Of a DNA stretch of 16,345 bases, positions 7,721-14,609 are shown one piece after another. The stretch covers positions 1 to 16,345 of the forward strand of contig CAYXVY010000265.1 in the NCBI GenBank assembly GCA_964468745.1, read 5' to 3'. The notes beneath the pieces were generated by a model. The model was not told the origin of the DNA and ran no database searches. It worked only from the letters and a program-made list of their open reading frames with translations. The translations under genes and the position numbers were made by a program. This DNA comes from JACPRB01 sp964468745 (GTDB lineage: Bacteria; Planctomycetota; MHYJ01; JACPRB01). Within the stretch, counting starts at the first letter, position 1, and the number at the start of each line of letters is the position of its first letter.

Positions 7721-8347
7721 TCACAGCGCTCGCGCCTTCGCCCAAAACACGCGGCACGTCCACCGCAGCTGACCCTGAAGCCGCACGCGCGCCTGGCTCG
7801 TAAGGCAACGGCTCGGATGGAATCCGTCTACGAGCGCAGCGAGCGTCGAGAGCCGCGTGTAAATTGCGTGGGCGCGCACATTTGCCGTGACGCAATACGC
7901 CTTCCGCATGTGCGGACTCAGCAGCCGCGCGAACTCCCTATGCGTCATCCGCAGGATCCCCGGCGTACGCAGAATGTCGCGCCGGGCTGCGGCACGGATC
8001 CTGCTGAGCCCGTACAGCTTGGATGTTCCGAGCTGCTTCCAGCGTTCGACGATGAAGGGGGACTCCGCCGCGAGCGCAGCGAGCGCCGTGTAGTTCGCCG
8101 CCGCGCGCGTGTGTAGCTCGCATCGCTGGCGAACCCACTCCTGATACTGCCCCTTCACCTGCGCCTTTCCATCCAGCAGCACCCGGCCAAGCTCCAGGGC
8201 CTCATCGACCCCCTTCCGGGTGGAGCTCGCGTACAGGGCGCGGACGCGCGCCGCCAGACGTACTGCCTCCGTTGCATCGAGCACGGACGAGGGAAGAGAG
8301 AGCCGGCGCACCTTCTCCAGTCTCCCGGCTGTCGTTATCCGGATCAT
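7721..8347 (-). CDS. DUF3102-like protein, possible DNA-binding
   Basis: This is a 208-residue basic protein without signal peptide or membrane segment. The middle (about 48-100), ALELGRVLLDGKAQVK...YQEWVRQRCELHTRAAANYTALAAL, resembles the DUF3102 pattern 'A-x-x-x-G-x-x-L-x-x-A-K...G-x-F-x-x-W-L...S-x-R-T-A-x-x-Y-M'. That helical family often includes a helix-turn-helix-like 'TAANYT' segment. SKLYGLSRI follows, as in several of these proteins. The remaining C-terminal half is Arg-rich and unrecognised. The ATG at 8347 is chosen because AGGAAAGG ends 5 nt before it; longer forms lack such a site. The gene lies alone, convergent to sdhB and divergent from the efflux operon. Its leader folds over its own start (8346-8393). 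Family assignment is by pattern only. A phage or plasmid origin is possible but unproven. Confidence 0.6.
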   Translation of the reverse strand: MIRITTAGRLEKVRRLSLPSSVLDATEAVRLAARVRALYASSTRKGVDEALELGRVLLDGKAQVKGQYQEWVRQRCELHTRAAANYTALAALAAESPFIVERWKQLGTSKLYGLSRIRAAARRDILRTPGILRMTHREFARLLSPHMRKAYCVTANVRAHAIYTRLSTLAALVDGFHPSRCLTSQARVRLQGQLRWTCRVFWAKARAL

Positions 8348-8393
8348 GCACACCTTTCCTTTCCGGAGCCAGTCGCTCCACCTAGGTGTGCAT
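8346..8393 (-). promoter_or_regulatory. Inverted repeat covering the ribosome binding site and start of the DUF3102-like gene
   Basis: The arms ATGCACACCT (8346-8355) and AGGTGTGCAT (8384-8393) are perfectly complementary over 10 bp, with 28 bp between them. A second perfect stem, GGAGC/GCTCC (8365-8369, 8375-8379), lies inside. In the minus-strand mRNA the downstream arm contains the end of the Shine-Dalgarno (AGGU) and the AU of the start codon, so the stem would hide both. The upstream arm contains AUG CAC ACC UAG, a possible three-codon upstream ORF. It could be an RNA switch or a DNA operator. Confidence 0.5.
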
Positions 8394-8413
8394 TCCGAGC
8401 GCAAAATTCACCG

Positions 8414-8430
8414 GGAAAATGACATTTTCC
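8414..8430. promoter_or_regulatory. 17-bp palindrome, candidate operator
   Basis: GGAAAATG-A-CATTTTCC has perfect 8-base arms around one central base. It lies in an AT-rich island between the DUF3102-like gene and the efflux operon, typical of a repressor site. A related GAAAA/TTTTC palindrome lies 50 bp away, centre to centre. Confidence 0.45.
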
Positions 8431-8466
8431 AGGCAGATTTTTCCAATTGTGACCGCTTCCCGATGA

Positions 8467-8478
8467 GAAAACGTTTTC
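8467..8478. promoter_or_regulatory. 12-bp palindrome, candidate operator
   Basis: GAAAACGTTTTC is a perfect 12-base palindrome. Its centre is about 50.5 bp, close to five helical turns, from the centre of the GGAAAATG-A-CATTTTCC palindrome. It shares the GAAAA/TTTTC half-sites but has a shorter spacer (2 instead of 5 bases), so the two may not be bound by the same protein. Confidence 0.4.
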
Positions 8479-8515
8479 CTTTTTAGAAGCTGACAAACCG
8501 GAACATCCCCGCCTC

Positions 8516-8544
8516 TTGATTCGCTCACGCAAGATGCTTATACT
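8516..8544 (+). promoter_or_regulatory. Strong sigma-70-like promoter of the MarR-RND operon
   Basis: TTGATT (8516-8521) and TATACT (8539-8544) are separated by exactly 17 bp, with 4 of 6 and 5 of 6 consensus matches. Transcription would begin near 8551. It is the best promoter match in the window and points into the MarR regulator and efflux genes. Confidence 0.65.
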
Positions 8545-8546
8545 TC

Positions 8547-8565
8547 GGCTACCTAACCATTAGCC
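8547..8565. promoter_or_regulatory. Candidate MarR operator over the transcription start
   Basis: CTAA-CCA-TTAG (8553-8563) is nested in GGCTA (8547-8551) / TAGCC (8561-8565). TTAG/CTAA half-sites are common in operators of MarR-family regulators. The site begins 3 bp after the -10 box and covers the predicted start point, a position suited to autorepression by the regulator encoded immediately downstream. Confidence 0.4.
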
Positions 8566-8609
8566 AGACGAAGCACATTGTTGAGCGGATCGACCTGCTC
8601 TTCGCGTCG

Positions 8610-9002
8610 GTGATGTCGCGATTCATCTCGATCCCTGCCCGGCAGCCCGCCAACGACGACTGCTCAATGGCGCGCATGCGTGTTCTCTGGATCGTCAACC
8701 ACAAGGGGTCGACGACGCCCGGCGAAATCGCGTGCATCCTCTCGGTGTCGAAACCGACCGCCACCGAACTCGTGGATCAATGCGTCCGCGCAGGGCTTCT
8801 GGATCGCCGTCAGTCCGCGATCGATCGGCGACAGGTGATCGTGACCTTGAAGCCGAAGGCACACAAGGTCATCACGGACTTCGCCAAGCGACGGCTGGAG
8901 AAGTTCAAACGCCTGCTTAGCGTGGTCCATAGCGGCGACGCACGCAGGCTCGCAGACGCACTGGAGACGGTCAACGACATTCTTGCGAAGGGGGCGCCAT
9001 GA
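8610..9002 (+). CDS. MarR-family transcriptional regulator
   Basis: This is a winged helix-turn-helix regulator, probably controlling the efflux genes that follow. The DNA-binding region runs from SMARMRVLWIVNHKGSTTPG through the recognition helix VSKPTATELVDQCVRAGLL to the wing DRRQSAIDRRQVIVTL, with the family D-x-R hallmark. C-terminal helices provide the rest of the dimer interface. The listed GTG start gives 130 residues and no visible Shine-Dalgarno. The same frame is open back to 8520, and the upstream codons read TISQTKHIVERIDLLFAS, just what MarR proteins have as dimerisation helix 1. The real start may therefore be further upstream at a rare codon (ATT at 8559 or 8577, or CTG at 8595). 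The stop overlaps the next gene by ATGA. Confidence 0.85.
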   Translation: MMSRFISIPARQPANDDCSMARMRVLWIVNHKGSTTPGEIACILSVSKPTATELVDQCVRAGLLDRRQSAIDRRQVIVTLKPKAHKVITDFAKRRLEKFKRLLSVVHSGDARRLADALETVNDILAKGAP

Positions 9003-10360
9003 TGCGGGTCGCCGTCGTGATGCTCGCGTTCGTCGCGGGTTGCGCGAGCGAAGCGGAAGACCGCTGGCGCTACGAAAGCGTGCTGTGGGAGCACGAGCCG
9101 TCCATCACGTCGGCCGGCGATGCAAGGACGTCGCGCGACCGGATCGCGGCACAGTCCGAGCTCACGCTGGAGGACTGCTGGAGGCTGGCCGTCTACCGCA
9201 CGGAGACGCTGGCACTGCAGGGCGAGGAACTGGTCAGGCTGCAGACGCAGTACGAGCAGGCGGTCGGCGCGATCCTGCCCCGGCTCAATTTCAAAGCGAC
9301 GTACACCCGGCAGGAGGAATCCTCGAGCGGCGGCGCGAGCGGCTTCTCCAGCCCGCAGCGGACGCAGTACAGCTTCGCCTTGAAACAACCGATCTTCAGC
9401 GGCCTGCGCGAACTTCACGCGATGCGCGTAAACCGTGCGCTGCACGGTGCGCGAGAGGACGACCTCCGCCACGCGCGCGGGCGGCTGCTCGCCGACGTCG
9501 CCGACGCCTTCTTCGCCGTGCTCCAGGTCGATCGCGAGCAGGCAACGGTGCGCGACGCGCTCAAACTCGCGGAGGAGCGCCTGCAGGAGCTTGCCGAGCG
9601 GCAGAAGGTCGGAATGTCGCGCCGCTCCGAGGTTTTGGCGCAGGAGGCGGAGGTCGCCGCGACGCGCGCGGCGCTGGAGCGGTTGCAGGGGGTGCTCGTC
9701 GTCGCATGGGAAGCCCTGCAGTTCGTGACTGGAGTCGCCATGCCGCACAAGCTTGCGGACACGCTGCCGGAGCCGCACGCGCTCGACCCTGTCGAACGCT
9801 ATCTCGAGCGAGCCATGCAGAATCGCCGCGACCTGCGCTCGCTACAGGCGCAATTGAAGGCAGCGGACGAGTCGATCGGCGTCGCCCGAGCCGGTTACTT
9901 TCCGACGGTCACGCTCGACGCGAATTATTTCCTGCACCGTCCCGGCTCGGGTGACGACGTCAATTGGGAAGCGATTATAGCGGCCGACGTACCTCTCTTT
10001 GACGGCATGACGACACAGGCAAAAGTCCGCGAGGCGACCTCCAACGTTCGCTCTGCGCAACTTCGCCTCGACGCGCAGACGCGGCAGATACGTCTCGCCA
10101 TCAGCCGCGCTCATACCGCCGTCGAGACCCTGCGCATCGCGCTCGGTTCAATCGAGAAGCAGGTCGCGAGCGCGCAGGAGAATTACGACCTCGTCCAGGC
10201 GGAATACCGGCAGGGACTGGTTACCAATGTCGAGGTGCTTACGTCCTTCAATACGCTCCAGCGAGCCCGGCTCGATCGCGACCGCGCCCGCTACGACATA
10301 CGATTCGCGGCGGTCATTCTTGAGGTCGAAATCGGCGTAGAGCCGGGAGGCGCGCGATGA
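8999..10360 (+). CDS. TolC-family outer membrane efflux lipoprotein
   Basis: This 453-residue protein should form the outer-membrane channel of the tripartite pump. The N-terminus MMRVAVVMLAFVAGC has a lipobox V-A-G-C with acylated cysteine C15, as in NodT/OprM-type factors. The two halves each contain long Ala/Glu/Arg-rich coiled-coil helices, for example around LLADVADAFFAVLQVDREQATVRDALKLAEERL and in the repeat near residues 370-430 (AISRAHTAVETLRIALGSIEKQ...YRQGLVTNVEVLTSFNTLQRARLDRDRARYDIRFA). The latter is the classical outer-membrane-efflux-protein (OEP) repeat ending. A purine-rich AAGGGGG precedes the start, and the ATG overlaps the regulator stop by 4 nt, so it is co-translated with its regulator. 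The adaptor gene follows with the same overlap. The family call is firm; the substrate is unknown. Confidence 0.9.
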   Translation: MMRVAVVMLAFVAGCASEAEDRWRYESVLWEHEPSITSAGDARTSRDRIAAQSELTLEDCWRLAVYRTETLALQGEELVRLQTQYEQAVGAILPRLNFKATYTRQEESSSGGASGFSSPQRTQYSFALKQPIFSGLRELHAMRVNRALHGAREDDLRHARGRLLADVADAFFAVLQVDREQATVRDALKLAEERLQELAERQKVGMSRRSEVLAQEAEVAATRAALERLQGVLVVAWEALQFVTGVAMPHKLADTLPEPHALDPVERYLERAMQNRRDLRSLQAQLKAADESIGVARAGYFPTVTLDANYFLHRPGSGDDVNWEAIIAADVPLFDGMTTQAKVREATSNVRSAQLRLDAQTRQIRLAISRAHTAVETLRIALGSIEKQVASAQENYDLVQAEYRQGLVTNVEVLTSFNTLQRARLDRDRARYDIRFAAVILEVEIGVEPGGAR

Positions 10361-11451
10361 AGCGGGCCCTCATGCTCACCATCCTCGTCGCGGGATGCAC
10401 GAAGCCCGGAGACGCACCGAAGCCCTCCGGACCGCCGCAAGGCGCACGCAGGCCCAAGGTCAGCGTCGCCGCCGCGGAGCAGCGCGAGCTCGAGTACGCC
10501 ATCGAGGCGGCCGGCAGCATCGAGGCGGCGGAGGAAATCAGCATCCCTGCGCGCGTCGGCGGGGTGCTGGACGCCGTCAACTTCAAAGAGGGCGACACCG
10601 TTGATGAAAAGACCGTGCTCGCCGAGATCGAAGTCGAACGCTTCCGCATCAACGTGTCGCGCGCGCAGGCCGATCACGACCGCGCGAAGGCGCAGGCGCA
10701 GCTCGCGGAAACGCTGCTCGCCAACCGCGTGAAGCTGCAGGAGGAGGGCGCGAAGCAGGGCAAGAACTGGGTGACGGAAGAGGAGCTGGCCACGCGACGT
10801 GCCGACGTCGAAAAGGCGAAAGCCGACGTCGGGCGCACGCAGGCCGATCTCGCGCTCGCGACGCGCGACCACACCCACTCTCGCGTTCATCCACCGCTCG
10901 CCGGCGTCATCAACGGCAAGCTCGTATCGAAGGGCGAATTCGTGAAGGCCGAGACGATCATCGCAACGATGCTGAACGTGAGCACCTTGCATGTGCGCTT
11001 CACGCTCCCTGAACTCGAAACGTCGCGCCTGGCTACGGGCCAGGAGATTCGATTCTCGATCCGTAGCATCCCGAATCGCGATTTCGCTGCGCGCCTCTTT
11101 TACCTCAGCCAGAAGGCCGACGCGACGACGCGATCCGTCGAATGCAAGGCCGAGATCCTGGAAAAGCACGAGCATCTGCGGACCAATCTCTTCGCCTCCG
11201 TGCGCATCGTCACCGGCAAGCAGAAGGGCGTGATGGTGCCGGAGCGCGCAGTCCTGTCGACGGAGCGAGGCTTCATCGTCTTTGTCCTCGATGGAGCGAA
11301 AGCAAAGTCGCGCGTCGTGAAGCTCGGCTTGCGGTCCCCGGACGGCGTCGAGGTTACCGAAGGGATTCAATCCGGGGACACCGTCGTCACCGACGGCGCC
11401 GCCGGCCTGCGCGACGGCGCGGACGTCGATATCGTCGGGAGCGGAAAATGA
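10357..11451 (+). CDS. RND efflux periplasmic adaptor (membrane fusion lipoprotein)
   Basis: This 364-residue adaptor links the inner-membrane pump to the outer-membrane factor. The signal MKRALMLTILVAGC has a lipobox with C14, so it is probably lipid-anchored. Domains follow the HlyD/AcrA order. A half barrel/lipoyl strand (SIEAAEEISIPARVGGVLDAVNFKEGDTV) comes first, then an alpha-helical hairpin (about 85-165) rich in Ala, Lys, Glu and Gln. The second lipoyl half (INGKLVSKGEFVKAETIIATM) follows, then a beta-barrel and a membrane-proximal domain ending near GIQSGDTVVTDGAAGLRDGADV. A GGGAGG Shine-Dalgarno lies 7 nt before the ATG. The ATGA overlaps on both sides, with the OEP gene and the RND gene, make a tight cassette. 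Confidence 0.92.
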   Translation: MKRALMLTILVAGCTKPGDAPKPSGPPQGARRPKVSVAAAEQRELEYAIEAAGSIEAAEEISIPARVGGVLDAVNFKEGDTVDEKTVLAEIEVERFRINVSRAQADHDRAKAQAQLAETLLANRVKLQEEGAKQGKNWVTEEELATRRADVEKAKADVGRTQADLALATRDHTHSRVHPPLAGVINGKLVSKGEFVKAETIIATMLNVSTLHVRFTLPELETSRLATGQEIRFSIRSIPNRDFAARLFYLSQKADATTRSVECKAEILEKHEHLRTNLFASVRIVTGKQKGVMVPERAVLSTERGFIVFVLDGAKAKSRVVKLGLRSPDGVEVTEGIQSGDTVVTDGAAGLRDGADVDIVGSGK

Positions 11452-14400
11452 AGTCCATCGCCGACATCTCGATCAAGAATCCCGTCTTCGCCTGGATGCT
11501 GATGGCGTTCTTGATCGTCTTCGGCGCGATTTCCTGGTCGCGCCTGGGCGTAAGCCAGATGCCGGACGTCGACTTCCCCAACGTAAGCATCAGCGTTGGC
11601 TGGGAGGGAGCCTCGCCCGAGATCATGGAAACCGACGTCATCGACATCATCGAAGACGCCGTGATGAGCGTCCAGGGCATACGCGAGGTGACGGCATCCG
11701 CCCGCCACGGCCGCGCGTCCATCAACATCGAGTTTGAGCTCGACCGCAACATCGACGCGGCGGTTCAGGACGTGCAGACGAAGCTGGCCCAGGCCCAGCG
11801 GCTCCTCCCTCGAGACATAGATCCCCCCACCGTCTCGAAGCAGAATCCGGAAGACAACCCGATCATGTGGGTGTCTCTCTCCGGACACGTTCCGCTGCAG
11901 AAGCTCACCGATTACGCTCGCGATCACGTCAAGGACGCGTTCCAGACGGTCTCCGGCGTGGGCGAAGTGAGCCTCGGAGGCTACCTCGAGCGCAACCTTC
12001 GCGTGTGGCTCAAGCTCGAGGAGATGGAAGCGAGGCAGATCACCGTCGACGACATCCTCGCCGCGCTGAAGGCGGAGCACGTCGAGGTCCCCGCGGGCCG
12101 CATCGAAATGCGCGACCGTGAAATGAACGTGCGATCCGTTGGCGAGGCCCCGACCGTGCAGGAATTCAAGAATATCGTCGTGAGCTATCGCAACAAGTCG
12201 CCAGTGCTGCTCCAGCATGTCGCCGACATCGAGGATGGGCTCGAAGACAAGCGCCGCGTCGCGCGGGCGATGGGCATCCCATCGGTCGGCATCGGCATCC
12301 GGAAGCAGCGCGGATCCAACGCAGTCGCTGTTGCCGACGCATGCAAGAAGCGCATCGAGGAGATCCGCCCCACGCTGCCGTCGGGCATGGATCTTGGCGT
12401 CAACTTCGACAGCACCCAGTTCGTGAAGGACTCGATTCACGAGATCCAGTTCACGCTGGTCCTGTCCGTGATCCTCACGTCCCTGGTCTGCTGGCTGTTC
12501 CTCGGCTCATGGTCGTCCACGTTCAACATCCTGCTCGCGATACCGACGTCCATCGTCGGCTCGTTCATTTTCCTGTATTTCTTGGGCTTCACGCTCAACA
12601 CGTTCACGCTTCTCAGCCTTTCGCTCGCGATCGGCATCGTGGTCGACGACGCGATCATGGTGCTTGAGAACATCTTCCGGCACCGAGAGAAGGGCGAGTC
12701 GAAAATGGTGGCGGCCAGTCGCGGCGCTCGCGAGATCACGTTTGCGGCGCTTGCCGCAACGCTGGCGATCGTGGCGATATTCCTGCCGATCGCCTTCATG
12801 CGCGGCCTGATCGGCAAGTTCCTATACCAGTTCGGCGTCACGATGTCCGTCGCGGTCATGCTATCGCTGCTCGAAGCGCTGACGCTCACGCCGATGCGCG
12901 CGTCGCAGATGCTCGAGACGGGCGAGCGCACATCGACGTTCGGCCTGCTCCTCGACCGCTTTTTCCACGGGCTCTCGCGCGGATACAGCCGCATGCTCGG
13001 CGCCGGCTTGCGGTGGAAGTGGGCCGTGCTCCTGATCTCAGCGGCCCTATTCGTCGGCTCCGTCTATCCTGTCATCAAGGGACACGTCCGCCAGGAGATC
13101 CTGCCGCGCCAGGATGCCGGTCGATTCATGGTCCGTTTCCAGACGCCCGTTGGGTCGTCGTTCGACTACACGGAAGCGCGGCTCGCCGACTGCGAGAAGT
13201 TCTTCGCGTCACGACCTGAGATCGATCGCTACTTCGGGTTCGTCGGCGGCTTCGGCGGCGGCGAAGTCGACACGGGCATCATGTTTGTGACCTTGAAGCC
13301 GCGCGACCAGCGCGGCATCGTGCCGCCGGCGACACACTCGCTTAGTCTGCACGAACTGCTCGACGTGACGCGCGGCAGGCTCAATTCGATCCCGGGCGTG
13401 CGCGCCTTCCCGAACGACATGGCGCTCTCCGCGCTCGGCATGCGCGGCCAGCAGGCGGGAATCGAGTTCGTGGTGCGTGGAAGCGACTGGGAGACGCTTG
13501 CCGATCACACGGACACCATCCTGGAAAAGATGCGCGAGACAGGATTGATGGTGGACGTGAACAGCAACTATCTGGTCGGCATGCCCGAGGTGAAGATCCT
13601 GCCGGACCGGGCGCGCGCCGCGGACGTCGGCGTCACGATGCAGACGATCGGCACAACCATCAGCGCGATGATCGGCGGGATCAGGGCGTCTAAATTCACG
13701 GACGGCGGTCATCGCTTCGACGTGCGCGTGCGACTGATGTCGGACCGCCGCTCGAAGCCGGACGACGTCAAGCGGTTGTACGTCCGGAATCGCGAGGGCG
13801 GGCTCGTGCGCCTCTCGGAGGTGGTGCACGTGCGCGAGCAGCCGACGATCCAGACCATCACGCGCCGCAACCGCCAGCGAGCGATCACCATCACGGCCAA
13901 TCTGGCGACGGGCAAGTCACAGCCGGACGCCGTGCAGGCGCTGCAGCAGATCGCCGCGTCCACGCTTCCGAGCGGCTACGCCATTGAGTTCACAGGATCG
14001 TCGAAACTCTTCGACGACTCCAAGAGCGCGCTGGCGTTCGCGCTGGGCTTGGGCATCGTCATCGCGTACATGATCCTGGCGTCGCAATTCAATTCGTACG
14101 TGCACCCCTTGCTCGTTCTGCTGGCGATGCCGTTCAGCGTGACTGGCGCGATTGCCGCGCTCCTGCTCACGGGCGTCTCGATCAACATGTACAGCATGAT
14201 CGGCGTGGTGCTGCTGATGGGGATTGTGAAAAAGAACTCGATCCTGCTTGTCGATTTCACAAATCAGCTCCGCGCCGAGGGCAAGACGACGATGGAGGCG
14301 CTTCGAGAAGCGTGTCCCGTGCGCTTGAGGCCCATCCTTATGACGTCGGTATCGACCGTCGCCGCCGCGATACCGCCAGCGCTCGCGGTGGGTGCCGGAC

Positions 14401-14609
14401 TGGAAACGATGAGGGCGATGGCCGTCGTCGTGGTCGGCGGCGTCATCGTGTCTACGTTCCTGACGCTGTTCGTGGTGCCGTGCGCCTACGCTCTTGTGCC
14501 CGGTCGCGTCCGGGCGCGCAAAGAGCTGGCGGATCTTGAAGAGTCGCCCGTCGTTACTTCTTCAGCGCCTGCACTTCCTTCAGCAGCTCCTCCCACTGCT
14601 CTTTCTTGA
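11448..14609 (+). CDS. RND-family efflux transporter permease (HAE1 type)
   Basis: This is the proton-driven inner-membrane pump of the tripartite system, 1053 residues, the usual size for AcrB-like proteins. TM1 is at about 13-30, followed by the porter-domain entry SQMPDVDFPNVSI. The TM4 proton-relay pair is D400-D401 (GIVVDDAIMVLEN), and the TM10 lysine is K929 (GIVKKNSILLVDF). Together these match AcrB D407/D408 and K940, so it is a proton-coupled HAE1/hydrophobe type rather than a heavy-metal or SecDF type. Two large periplasmic loops (about 35-330 and 560-860) are present. The start ATG overlaps the adaptor stop (ATGA) and has GGAG 7 nt upstream; the longer open frame upstream is not real. 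The 3' end runs 56 nt into the convergent peroxiredoxin gene. The drug or lipid specificity is unknown. Confidence 0.95.
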   Translation: MKSIADISIKNPVFAWMLMAFLIVFGAISWSRLGVSQMPDVDFPNVSISVGWEGASPEIMETDVIDIIEDAVMSVQGIREVTASARHGRASINIEFELDRNIDAAVQDVQTKLAQAQRLLPRDIDPPTVSKQNPEDNPIMWVSLSGHVPLQKLTDYARDHVKDAFQTVSGVGEVSLGGYLERNLRVWLKLEEMEARQITVDDILAALKAEHVEVPAGRIEMRDREMNVRSVGEAPTVQEFKNIVVSYRNKSPVLLQHVADIEDGLEDKRRVARAMGIPSVGIGIRKQRGSNAVAVADACKKRIEEIRPTLPSGMDLGVNFDSTQFVKDSIHEIQFTLVLSVILTSLVCWLFLGSWSSTFNILLAIPTSIVGSFIFLYFLGFTLNTFTLLSLSLAIGIVVDDAIMVLENIFRHREKGESKMVAASRGAREITFAALAATLAIVAIFLPIAFMRGLIGKFLYQFGVTMSVAVMLSLLEALTLTPMRASQMLETGERTSTFGLLLDRFFHGLSRGYSRMLGAGLRWKWAVLLISAALFVGSVYPVIKGHVRQEILPRQDAGRFMVRFQTPVGSSFDYTEARLADCEKFFASRPEIDRYFGFVGGFGGGEVDTGIMFVTLKPRDQRGIVPPATHSLSLHELLDVTRGRLNSIPGVRAFPNDMALSALGMRGQQAGIEFVVRGSDWETLADHTDTILEKMRETGLMVDVNSNYLVGMPEVKILPDRARAADVGVTMQTIGTTISAMIGGIRASKFTDGGHRFDVRVRLMSDRRSKPDDVKRLYVRNREGGLVRLSEVVHVREQPTIQTITRRNRQRAITITANLATGKSQPDAVQALQQIAASTLPSGYAIEFTGSSKLFDDSKSALAFALGLGIVIAYMILASQFNSYVHPLLVLLAMPFSVTGAIAALLLTGVSINMYSMIGVVLLMGIVKKNSILLVDFTNQLRAEGKTTMEALREACPVRLRPILMTSVSTVAAAIPPALAVGAGLETMRAMAVVVVGGVIVSTFLTLFVVPCAYALVPGRVRARKELADLEESPVVTSSAPALPSAAPPTALS

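Noticed and set aside
7690..7760. Intrinsic terminator between the convergent sdhB and DUF3102-like genes
   Set aside because: The stops abut directly, and I find no stable hairpin followed by a T-run on either strand.
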